Origin: Clostridiales bacterium
GTDB taxonomy: Bacteria; Bacillota; Clostridia; Tissierellales; Sedimentibacteraceae
Assembly (NCBI GenBank): GCA_003487955.1
Contig: DNNJ01000370.1
Coordinates: 1-5,263, forward strand
DNA: 5,263 nucleotides
Direction of reading: 5' to 3'
Shown here piece after piece: positions 1 through 5,263 of this stretch. Positions within the stretch are counted from its first letter, which is position 1; each line of letters opens with the position of its first letter. The position numbers and the translations under genes are program-made. The notes beneath the pieces are model-generated. The model had not been told where the DNA came from. It saw only the letters and a program-made list of their open reading frames with translations, and ran no database searches.

Positions 1-2
1 TA

Positions 3-11
3 TGGTATAAT
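3..11 (+). promoter_or_regulatory. Extended -10 promoter element of the solute-binding protein/LuxR unit
   Basis: The sequence TGGTATAAT is a perfect extended -10 element (TGn followed by TATAAT at 6-11). It would start transcription near position 18, ahead of the ribosome binding site at 28-32. The matching -35 region lies off the left edge of the window and cannot be checked. The first possible ATG of the downstream frame (position 10) lies inside this element, which argues that translation starts at position 40 instead. Confidence 0.6.
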
Positions 12-39
12 GAATAAAACCGTTTTCAGGAGTGTTGTT

Positions 40-1407
40 ATGAAGAAGTTTATCATATGTATATTCATTATTACCATTCTCTTAACAGGATGCAAAAGCA
101 ATGAACTGATAAGTGCAAAAAAACCCGTAACAATTAATTTATGGCATAATTACGGAGGACTAATGAAGGATACAATGGATATTCTCATAGATGAATTCAA
201 TGATACGGTTGGAAGAGAAGAAGGTATTATCATAAATGTAACTTCGCTCTCAGGTTCTGCAACAATAGCGGAAAAATTAAAAATGGCAGTCAACGACGAA
301 CCCGGTGCACCTGAACTGCCTGATATTACGACTTTATATCCCAATACTGCATACATGCTAGCCGAGAAAGGATTGCTTGTTGATATTGAATCGCTTTTTT
401 CCAAAGAAGAATTGTCGTTGTTTATTCCTGAATTTGTAGAGGAAGGAAGGCTTCCTGACGGGAAGATGTATGTGCTGCCTACGGGAAAATCTACAGAAGT
501 TTTGTTTTTAAACACAACAATATTTAATAAATTTATGAAGGAAACCAATGTGAGCTACAATGATTTATACACGTTCAAAGGAATTCTTGATACAGCTGAA
601 AAGTATTATATATGGACTGATAACCAAACACCAACTGTTGATAATGACGGTAAAGCCTTCATTAGTTATGATTCTGTTTTTAATATAGCTCAAACAATAT
701 ACAAGCAGTCCGACGAGGAGCTCATTGTTGATGGAAGCTTGAATTTATCTTCCGATACATTTAAAGATGTTTGGAGATATTATTTTGAACCGTCTGTAAA
801 AGGCTACGTTGCCGCATATGACGGATATGGCTCAGACCTTATTAAAACCGGTAGTGTTGTTGCAAGCATAGGCTCAACTGCAGGTGTGCTTTTTTACTCT
901 GATATCGTTACATATGAAGACAATATAACTGAGCCGGCAGAGTTTTTAATTTTACCCTACCCGGTTGTTGATGGGGGGAAGAAGGTTGCAATTCAACGCG
1001 GCGGTGGTATGTGCATCATAAGTTCCGATGAGGTAAAAGAATACGCAGCAGGAATTTTTCTTAAATGGTTCACCGCTCCTGAGCAAAATGTAAAATTTGT
1101 ATCATCTACAGGATATATTCCGGTAAGGGAAAAAGCAATTGAAATGACAGTTGATAATGGCGACGTAGACGATAAGATAAGAATACTTCAAAAAACTATA
1201 AAAGAAATGGCTGAACAGTATACTTTCTTTTACACTCCGGTAATTGAAAATTTTGACGAACTGCAAGAAAGTTACAATAAAAATATGAAGAACTATGCTA
1301 TACAATGTAATGATGAGTATTTTAATTTTTTAAACAATATGAACGAAGCTGATGCATTTAATGAAGCTACTAAGAACAAATATGAAGAATTGATCAGGCA
1401 GAGGTGA
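40..1407 (+). CDS. Extracellular solute-binding lipoprotein (ABC-transporter family 1 type)
   Basis: This is a 455-residue lipoprotein of the family 1 extracellular solute-binding proteins, which usually deliver sugars or oligosaccharides to an ABC importer. Residues 1-18 form a lipoprotein signal: MKK, a hydrophobic stretch, then the lipobox L15-T16-G17-C18, with Cys18 as the lipid-anchored residue. The mature protein opens with the family-typical TINLWHNYGG (31-40). It continues with a first lobe holding the PDITTLYPNTAYMLAEKG region (94-111) and DGKMYVLP (140-147). Near residues 335-361 is the family-typical AAGIFLKWFTAPEQN and a GYIPV turn. The start at 40 is chosen over the in-frame ATG at 10 because AGGAG at 28-32 lies 7 nt upstream, the signal peptide begins there, and the ATG at 10 overlaps a -10 element. 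The length is normal and the frame intact. No permease or ATPase gene follows; the next gene is a membrane regulator, so a sensing role is plausible. The substrate cannot be told from the sequence. Confidence 0.9.
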   Translation: MKKFIICIFIITILLTGCKSNELISAKKPVTINLWHNYGGLMKDTMDILIDEFNDTVGREEGIIINVTSLSGSATIAEKLKMAVNDEPGAPELPDITTLYPNTAYMLAEKGLLVDIESLFSKEELSLFIPEFVEEGRLPDGKMYVLPTGKSTEVLFLNTTIFNKFMKETNVSYNDLYTFKGILDTAEKYYIWTDNQTPTVDNDGKAFISYDSVFNIAQTIYKQSDEELIVDGSLNLSSDTFKDVWRYYFEPSVKGYVAAYDGYGSDLIKTGSVVASIGSTAGVLFYSDIVTYEDNITEPAEFLILPYPVVDGGKKVAIQRGGGMCIISSDEVKEYAAGIFLKWFTAPEQNVKFVSSTGYIPVREKAIEMTVDNGDVDDKIRILQKTIKEMAEQYTFFYTPVIENFDELQESYNKNMKNYAIQCNDEYFNFLNNMNEADAFNEATKNKYEELIRQR

Positions 1408-1408
1408 T
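1400..1408 (+). promoter_or_regulatory. Ribosome binding site that fixes a TTG start and couples translation
   Basis: GAGGTGAT (1401-1408) matches eight consecutive bases of the consensus complementary to the 16S rRNA 3' end. The GAGG core ends 8 nt before a TTG at 1413. The stop codon of the solute-binding protein (TGA, 1405-1407) lies inside this site, so ribosomes finishing the first gene should re-initiate on the second. A GTG at 1404 in the same frame would use part of the site itself as start codon and has only weak purine sequence upstream. Confidence 0.7.
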
Positions 1409-1412
1409 AAGC

Positions 1413-2963
1413 TTGGCTGTAAAAGATAGAATTAAATATACCTTGCGCCTTAGGTTATTTTTGTTTTTAATAGTCCTTGTCATAACTATACTGTTAGGCG
1501 CTTTGATAATTCTGTTTGTATCAGGCAATATTACCGCAGGGTTAAAAGAAAATGAAATTTTAATAAAAAATGAGTATTCACTTATTCTAAAAAATACTGT
1601 CGGGTTATATGACAATCTTGCTGCCGAAGCTGTAGCTTTTTCTCGCTCTATATCCATGAGAATAGAGAGTAATTTAAGAGAAAAAAATCTGACTGTTAAT
1701 GATTTGAATAACAATCCGGCGCTTTTGAAGGAAATCGTATCTGATGAACTTAATCAGATAATCTTTTATTTGCAAAAATCCAAAAGCAGCGGCGCCTTTT
1801 TAATTTTAGATGCCACATCAAACAGTAAGCTTCCCGATTCAGAATATTCAAAGGCAGGAATATATTTAAAAAATATGGAGCCTAATATAGTCAGCTCGTC
1901 AAGCCCAACAATTTATGTATTGAGAGGTATGGCTGATATTGCATATAAAAATTCCCTGCCCCTTCATCCTCAATGGAGAATGGAATTTAATGTAACAGAT
2001 GCACCCTATTATTATTTGCCCATGGATAAAGGAAATAAGCATACTTCTTTATCAAATCTTTATTATTGGAGCGAGGCATTTACATTTCCTAAAACTAACG
2101 AAAAAATAATGATGTGTTCTGTTCCTCTGATTGATATTGAAGGAAATGTTTTTGGTGTATGCGGTTTTGATGTGAGCTACATGCTTTTTAAGCTTATAAA
2201 TATGCCTGACAACAGCATGTATGAAAGAATTTTTTGTTTGATTTCACCTGTTGAAAATAATATTTTAAAAACTGATGGTTCATTGTTCTCAGGAGGATAT
2301 TCTGCAAGAAGCTTGATTAATGGCAATGAGCTGAAAATTTCTTCCGGTAAAAAGTCCCTCTATATTTATGAAAATAATGAAAATAACTTTATAGGTTATC
2401 ATGAATTATTGAAACTCTACCCTGAAAATTCGTCTTTTGCCGAGAATGAATGGGCTTTGGCACTAATGATTCCTCAAGATGATTTAAGCAGTGTTATAGT
2501 AAATACAAATTTAAAACTCATATACATAAGTGCATTTCTAATGATGCTTGGAGTTGTTATCTCTTATATTTTAAGCAAACATTACATTTTACCCATATCT
2601 AGAGGATTTGATATAATTAAAAATAACCCAAAAGAAAAAATAAAAACAAATATTTTTGAAATTGACGAATTAATAGAATTTTTTTCGGACAAAACAACAG
2701 ATATTGAAGATAGCGATCCTAATTCGATAATTCTAAACGAATTTTTAAAGAATATCAAGACTCTCTCCCCTTCAGAGCGCTCTGTCTTTAATTTGTATGC
2801 ACAGCAATACAACGCTAAAGAAATTGCCGAGAGTTTATGTTTAAGCATTAATACTATTAAAACTCATACAAAACATATATATTCCAAGCTAAATATTACC
2901 TCAAAGGAAGAACTTACGCTATACGTTGAAATATTAAAAGAATCGGGAAAATACATTAAATGA
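1413..2963 (+). CDS. Membrane-bound LuxR-type transcriptional regulator with Cache-like extracytoplasmic sensor
   Basis: This 516-residue one-component regulator appears to sense outside the membrane and bind DNA inside. Residues 1-14 are basic and cytoplasmic. A transmembrane helix spans about 15-37. An extracytoplasmic region of some 325 residues follows and ends in a second helix at about 366-388. The outer region has features of Cache sensor domains: YYWSEAF (217-223), then MMCSVPLIDIEGNVFGVCGFDVS (233-255). After the second helix comes a short HAMP-like linker (LPISRGFDIIKNN, then IFEIDELIEFF), and a LuxR/GerE helix-turn-helix at about 450-505. The helix-turn-helix keeps E455, KEIA (469-472), S478, T481, H485 and KL (492-493). 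There is no kinase, receiver or ATPase domain. The TTG start is chosen for its ribosome binding site; a GTG at 1404 would add three residues. The gene lies 5 nt after the solute-binding protein gene, which may supply its ligand. The target genes are unknown. The domain order is clear from sequence; the ligand and the sensing partnership are inference. Confidence 0.85.
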   Translation: MAVKDRIKYTLRLRLFLFLIVLVITILLGALIILFVSGNITAGLKENEILIKNEYSLILKNTVGLYDNLAAEAVAFSRSISMRIESNLREKNLTVNDLNNNPALLKEIVSDELNQIIFYLQKSKSSGAFLILDATSNSKLPDSEYSKAGIYLKNMEPNIVSSSSPTIYVLRGMADIAYKNSLPLHPQWRMEFNVTDAPYYYLPMDKGNKHTSLSNLYYWSEAFTFPKTNEKIMMCSVPLIDIEGNVFGVCGFDVSYMLFKLINMPDNSMYERIFCLISPVENNILKTDGSLFSGGYSARSLINGNELKISSGKKSLYIYENNENNFIGYHELLKLYPENSSFAENEWALALMIPQDDLSSVIVNTNLKLIYISAFLMMLGVVISYILSKHYILPISRGFDIIKNNPKEKIKTNIFEIDELIEFFSDKTTDIEDSDPNSIILNEFLKNIKTLSPSERSVFNLYAQQYNAKEIAESLCLSINTIKTHTKHIYSKLNITSKEELTLYVEILKESGKYIK

Positions 2964-2995
2964 GGACAAAGCATCGCTTTGTCCTTGCTTTATTT
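2963..2995 (+). terminator. Intrinsic terminator of the lipoprotein/LuxR unit, possibly bidirectional
   Basis: GGACAAAGC (2964-2972) and GCTTTGTCC (2976-2984) form a perfect 9-bp stem with a 3-nt ATC loop. An A-T pair (2963 with 2985) extends it into the stop codon. A T-rich tail (TTGCTTTATTT, 2985-2995) follows. The hairpin begins directly at the stop codon of the regulator gene. Read from the other strand the hairpin is followed by TCATTTAATGTATTTT, a weaker T-rich tail, so it may also stop transcription of the convergent mnmA gene, which ends 39 nt away. Confidence 0.85.
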
Positions 2996-3023
2996 CATCA
3001 AATCAAAGCTTCTTATAAGAACA

Positions 3024-4103
3024 TCAAATAATTGTCCCTCCGCCTATTACTATATCTCCGTCATAAAAAACAACTGCCTGACCAGGTGTGATTGCACGCT
3101 GCTTGTTAGCAAACTCAACAATAATTAAGTCCTCCCCTTCAGGGTGAATATAGGCTAAAGTTTCTTTCTGACTGTATCTTGTTTTAACCGTAGCTTTTAT
3201 GGTTGTGGTAAGTTTTTCAACAGCTATCATATTTAGCTCAGAAGCTTTCAATGATTTTGAATACAGCTCATCTTCGCTTCCTATAGTAACTGTGTTAAGT
3301 TCTTTATTTTTATTAATTACATAGGCAGGCTTTCCAAATGCAATTCCAAGTCCTTTGCGCTGTCCCACGGTATAATGGATGATTCCTTTGTGCTCACCGA
3401 TTACATTGCCTTCAGTGTCTACGAAATTACCTTTTTTAGATTCTACACCCATTATATTTTCCAAAAATCCCGCATAATCACCGTCTTTTACAAAGCAAAT
3501 ATCCTGGCTGTCAGGCTTTCTTGCATTTATTAGCTCACTTTCCTCAGCTTTTTTTCTTACCTCAGCTTTTAACATTCCTCCCAAGGGAAGAAGTGTTCTT
3601 GACAGCTCATGCTGGGTTAGTACGTAAAGAACATAGCTTTGGTCCTTTGACAAATCCACGGCTCTTTTTAATAAGTATCTGCCGCTTACATTGTCAAATT
3701 CTATCCGGGCATAATGACCTGTGGCAATATAATCTTTTTCCATTAAAATTGCTCTTTGAATCAATTTGCTGAATTTTATATATCTGTTGCAGTCGATGCA
3801 TGGATTAGGTGTTCTGCCCTCTTCATAGCTTCTTTTGAACTTTTGTATTACTTCATCTTGGAATGTTTCCTTAAAGTTAAAAACAAAATGTTCAATCCCC
3901 AATTTATGGCATACACTCCTTGCATCTTCCACATCCTCTAAAGAGCAGCAAGCTCTTGTTCTGCTGCAGGATGAAAATACATCTCCATCGCTGAACAATT
4001 TTAAAGTTGCTCCGCATATATCATAACCCTGGTCTCTAAGCAAGACGGCGGCAACAGATGAGTCAACTCCTCCGCTCATTGCAACCATAACTTTCTTCTT
4101 CAT
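3024..4103 (-). CDS. mnmA: tRNA-specific 2-thiouridylase MnmA
   Basis: MnmA adenylates and then thiolates U34 of the Lys, Glu and Gln tRNAs, making the 2-thio part of the modified wobble uridine. Sulfur normally comes from a cysteine desulfurase, directly or through carriers. The 359-residue protein has usual family length. It shows the N-terminal PP-loop SGGVDSS (10-16), TPNPCIDCNRYIKF (98-111) with Cys105 aligned to the E. coli nucleophile Cys102, TGHYAR (128-133), SKDQSYVLY (152-160), and DSQDICF (198-204) with the second catalytic Cys203. The central HYTVGQRKGLGI (243-254) and the C-terminal barrel ending RAITPGQAVVFYDGD are also present. The start at 4103 is chosen because AGGAG (4113-4109) lies 5 nt upstream. 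An in-frame ATG at 4121 would add six residues but lies only about 5 nt from the predicted transcript start. Cys102 replaces the Asp found in E. coli, giving a CxxC plus distal Cys. No desulfurase gene is in view. Confidence 0.97.
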   Translation of the reverse strand: MKKKVMVAMSGGVDSSVAAVLLRDQGYDICGATLKLFSDGDVFSSCSRTRACCSLEDVEDARSVCHKLGIEHFVFNFKETFQDEVIQKFKRSYEEGRTPNPCIDCNRYIKFSKLIQRAILMEKDYIATGHYARIEFDNVSGRYLLKRAVDLSKDQSYVLYVLTQHELSRTLLPLGGMLKAEVRKKAEESELINARKPDSQDICFVKDGDYAGFLENIMGVESKKGNFVDTEGNVIGEHKGIIHYTVGQRKGLGIAFGKPAYVINKNKELNTVTIGSEDELYSKSLKASELNMIAVEKLTTTIKATVKTRYSQKETLAYIHPEGEDLIIVEFANKQRAITPGQAVVFYDGDIVIGGGTII

Positions 4104-4132
4104 AAATTCTCCTTTTCGCATTTACGAACTTA

Positions 4133-4161
4133 ATTATATAGATGTAGTATTTCATTGTCAA
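4133..4161 (-). promoter_or_regulatory. Full-consensus housekeeping promoter of mnmA
   Basis: On the minus strand, TTGACA (4161-4156) and TATAAT (4138-4133) are separated by exactly 17 nt. This matches the vegetative sigma factor consensus at all twelve positions with the ideal spacer. Transcription should start near 4126, leaving a leader of about 22 nt before the ATG at 4103, which contains the ribosome binding site. No operator or attenuator is visible, consistent with strong constitutive expression. Confidence 0.85.
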
Positions 4162-4196
4162 TAATTTTGCACACCCCTAGAATAATAAGAGGCACC

Positions 4197-4215
4197 CACT
4201 ACGTTCAGGATGACA
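4197..4215. repeat. Possible remnant of a dispersed intergenic repeat
   Basis: CACTACGTTCAGGATGACA sits in the spacer between the divergent mnmA and flavodiiron genes, and the stretch around it (about 4171-4220) is richer in G+C than the AT-rich flanks. It resembles, from memory, a short sequence of the type TGTCATTCTGAACGAAGTG that recurs between genes in many bacterial genomes. Only one copy is in this window, so repeat status rests on recall and base composition, not on a second copy. Confidence 0.35.
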
Positions 4216-4247
4216 ACCCGTTATTTGTAAACAGTAACTTTGAATAT

Positions 4248-4261
4248 TAGAATATAGAATA
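4248..4261. repeat. Tandem 7-bp repeat TAGAATA x2
   Basis: Two perfect adjacent copies of TAGAATA occur at 4248-4254 and 4255-4261, upstream of the flavodiiron gene promoter. They may be chance in AT-rich spacer DNA. No regulator is known to me that would bind them. Confidence 0.35.
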
Positions 4262-4277
4262 GAAAAAACAAGTTTTG

Positions 4278-4291
4278 TTGATTTAAATCAA
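4278..4291. promoter_or_regulatory. Perfect FNR-type palindrome upstream of the flavodiiron gene
   Basis: TTGATTTAAATCAA is a perfect 14-bp inverted repeat and fits the FNR consensus TTGATnnnnATCAA at every fixed position. Proteins of the Crp/Fnr family bind such sites. It lies 67 nt upstream of the start codon. Its left half, TTGATT (4278-4283), could also serve as a -35 element. Its centre (4284.5) lies 41.5 bp upstream of the start implied by the -10-like TATAGT at 4314-4319, the classical class II activator position. The site is seen directly; the bound protein and the direction of regulation are inferred. Confidence 0.6.
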
Positions 4292-4298
4292 GGAAATA

Positions 4299-4319
4299 TG
4301 GTATATTAAGTAATATAGT
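4299..4319 (+). promoter_or_regulatory. Candidate -10 elements of the flavodiiron gene promoter
   Basis: Two candidates overlap here. TGGTATATT (4299-4307) is an extended -10 that pairs with TTGATT (4278-4283) across 18 nt and would start transcription near 4314. TATAGT (4314-4319) has no -35 of its own but sits at the correct distance for activation from the palindrome at 4278-4291 and would start near 4326. In the first reading the palindrome overlaps the promoter and a bound protein would repress; in the second it would activate. Confidence 0.5.
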
Positions 4320-4320
4320 G

Positions 4321-4334
4321 AATTAATAATTAAT
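4321..4334. repeat. Tandem 7-bp repeat AATTAAT x2 in the flavodiiron leader
   Basis: AATTAAT occurs twice in succession (4321-4327 and 4328-4334), followed by AATCAA. It lies in or just before the 5' leader, immediately upstream of the ribosome binding site. It is low-complexity AT-rich DNA that may keep the leader unstructured. Confidence 0.4.
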
Positions 4335-4358
4335 AATCAAAAGAACAAAGGAGGAATT

Positions 4359-5263
4359 ATGTTTAAGATTAGTGATACAGTAAGCTGGGTTGGTAAAATC
4401 GACTGGGAATTAAACAAATTTCACGGCGATGAGTATTCCACTCATAAAGGCTCATCCTATAACTCTTATTTAATAAGGGATGAAAAAACGGTATTGATTG
4501 ACACTGTGTGGGCTCCGTTTTCAAAAGAATTTGTTGCCAATTTAAAAAAGGAAATTGAGCTAAAAGAAATTGACTACATAATAGCAAACCATTCAGAAAT
4601 AGACCATTCGGGCGCATTAACCGAGCTAATGGAGGAAATTCCCGATACCCCTATTTACTGCACCAAGAATGGAGTTAAAATCATTAAAGGCCATCACCAT
4701 AAGGATTGGAATTTTGTTGAAGTAAAAACAGGCGACACCTTGGATATAGGCAAAAATAAACTTGCCTTTGTTGAAGCAAGAATGCTTCATTGGCCTGATT
4801 CAATGATGACATACATGGCTGGAGAGAATATTTTATTCAGCAATGATGCCTTCGGCCAGCACTATGCATCAGAGCTAATGTACAATGACAAGGTAGATAA
4901 TGATGAGTTGTATGATGAAGCAATAAAGTATTATGCAAACATCTTAACTCCCTTCAGCAAATTTGTTGTAAGTAAAATTGAAGAAGTTGTTGCTTTAAAC
5001 ATACCTATTGAAATGATTTGCCCCAGCCATGGTATTATATGGAGAGATAACCCTCTGCAAATAATCACTAAGTATATGGAGTGGGCAAAAAGCTACCAGG
5101 AAAATCAAATTACAATTGTTTATGACACCATGTGGAACGGTACAAGAAGAATGTCTGAAGCAATTGCAGAAGGTATACGCTCAAAAGACAAAGATGTTGA
5201 TGTAAAATTGTTTAATTGTGCAAAACGGGATAAGAACGACATAATTACTGAAATATTCAAGTC
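4359..5263 (+). CDS. FprA-type flavodiiron protein (O2/NO reductase), 3' end beyond the window
   Basis: Flavodiiron proteins reduce O2 to water or NO to N2O in the cytoplasm of anaerobes, with electrons usually from rubredoxin. The first 301 residues are present; the family core is about 400, so the C-terminal quarter is missing at the window edge. The metallo-beta-lactamase-like domain fills about 1-245 and holds all six expected diiron ligands: H78, E80 and D82 in HSEIDHSG (78-85), H144 in MLHWPDS, D163 in FSNDAFGQH, and H224 in [10 protein letters not shown] flavodoxin domain then begins at about 251, with the FMN phosphate-binding loop [11 protein letters not shown] (255-265). The start has the strong ribosome binding site AAAGGAGG (4347-4354), 4 nt upstream. 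The gene is divergent from mnmA and sits behind an FNR-type palindrome. Whether a C-terminal rubredoxin or flavin reductase domain follows cannot be seen. Preference for O2 or NO cannot be judged from sequence. Confidence 0.96.
   Translation, partial: MFKISDTVSWVGKIDWELNKFHGDEYSTHKGSSYNSYLIRDEKTVLIDTVWAPFSKEFVANLKKEIELKEIDYIIANHSEIDHSGALTELMEEIPDTPIYCTKNGVKIIKGHHHKDWNFVEVKTGDTLDIGKNKLAFVEARMLHWPDSMMTYMAGENILFSNDAFGQHYASELMYNDKVDNDELYDEAIKYYANILTPFSKFVVSKIEEVVALNIPIEMICPSHGIIWRDNPLQIITKYMEWAKSYQENQITIVYDTMWNGTRRMSEAIAEGIRSKDKDVDVKLFNCAKRDKNDIITEIFK

Noticed and set aside
150..548. Minus-strand open frame of 132 codons inside the solute-binding protein gene
   Set aside because: It is antisense to a clear lipoprotein gene, its translation is low-complexity and serine-rich, and no ribosome binding site or promoter supports it.
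1413..2963. Regulator as a histidine kinase or chemoreceptor
   Set aside because: The two-helix Cache layout suggests these, but there is no H-box, ATPase domain or methyl-accepting signalling domain. The C-terminus is clearly a LuxR helix-turn-helix.
3010..3021. Perfect palindrome TTCTTATAAGAA just downstream of mnmA
   Set aside because: It has no loop and no adjacent T-run, is low in G+C, and the strong hairpin at 2963-2985 already explains termination. It may be chance in AT-rich DNA.
3521..4026. Three plus-strand open frames opposite mnmA
   Set aside because: They lie antisense to a highly conserved enzyme gene, overlap one another, and encode no recognisable domain.
4220..4238. Imperfect inverted repeat GTTA...TAAC in the spacer before the flavodiiron gene
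   Set aside because: Only the outer four base pairs match cleanly; inner positions mismatch, and it fits no operator I recognise.
4275..4291. Rex (NADH/NAD+ sensor) operator in the flavodiiron promoter
   Set aside because: The clostridial Rex consensus TTGTTAA...TTAACAA is not matched: TTGTTGATTTAAATCAA lacks the TTAACAA right half. The FNR-type reading fits perfectly instead.
4369..4617. Minus-strand open frame of 82 codons opposite the flavodiiron gene
   Set aside because: It is antisense to the conserved diiron domain and resembles no known protein; it is a shadow frame.

Overview
The window is a low-GC, tightly packed bacterial chromosome segment. It holds four protein genes in three transcription units and no RNA genes, CRISPR arrays or insertion sequences. 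The strong Shine-Dalgarno sites, the AT-rich spacers, the Clostridia-style MnmA and the flavodiiron protein together suggest an anaerobic Firmicute of the class Clostridia. The genus cannot be fixed from the sequence alone.

Layout. (1) Positions 1-2995 (+) look like a self-contained two-gene unit. An extended -10 promoter element lies at the left edge. It is followed by a lipoprotein extracellular solute-binding protein (40-1407) and, 5 nt later and probably translationally coupled, a membrane-bound one-component regulator (1413-2963). The regulator has two transmembrane helices around a Cache-like extracytoplasmic sensor and a C-terminal LuxR-type helix-turn-helix. A strong hairpin terminator (2963-2995) closes the unit. 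No transporter permease or ATPase gene is visible. (2) Positions 3024-4161 (-) carry mnmA, the tRNA U34 2-thiouridylase, convergent with unit 1 and driven by a full-consensus TTGACA-17-TATAAT promoter. (3) Positions 4278-5263 (+) carry the 5' two-thirds or so of an FprA-type flavodiiron protein (O2/NO reductase), cut off by the window end. Its promoter region contains a perfect FNR-type palindrome, TTGATTTAAATCAA.

How the genes work together. The solute-binding lipoprotein and the membrane LuxR regulator probably form a sensing pair: the lipoprotein captures a ligand outside the membrane and the regulator reports it to DNA inside. This is inference from gene order and domain content. MnmA and the flavodiiron protein are housekeeping and stress functions unrelated to that pair, except that both involve redox-sensitive chemistry.

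The points most worth a second look are the FNR-type box placed exactly 41.5 bp upstream of one possible fprA start site, the permease-less lipoprotein/membrane-LuxR unit, and the CxxC + C cysteine arrangement of MnmA. Nothing in the window amounts to a wholly unknown system. The sensor/lipoprotein pair is the part whose function is least obvious.
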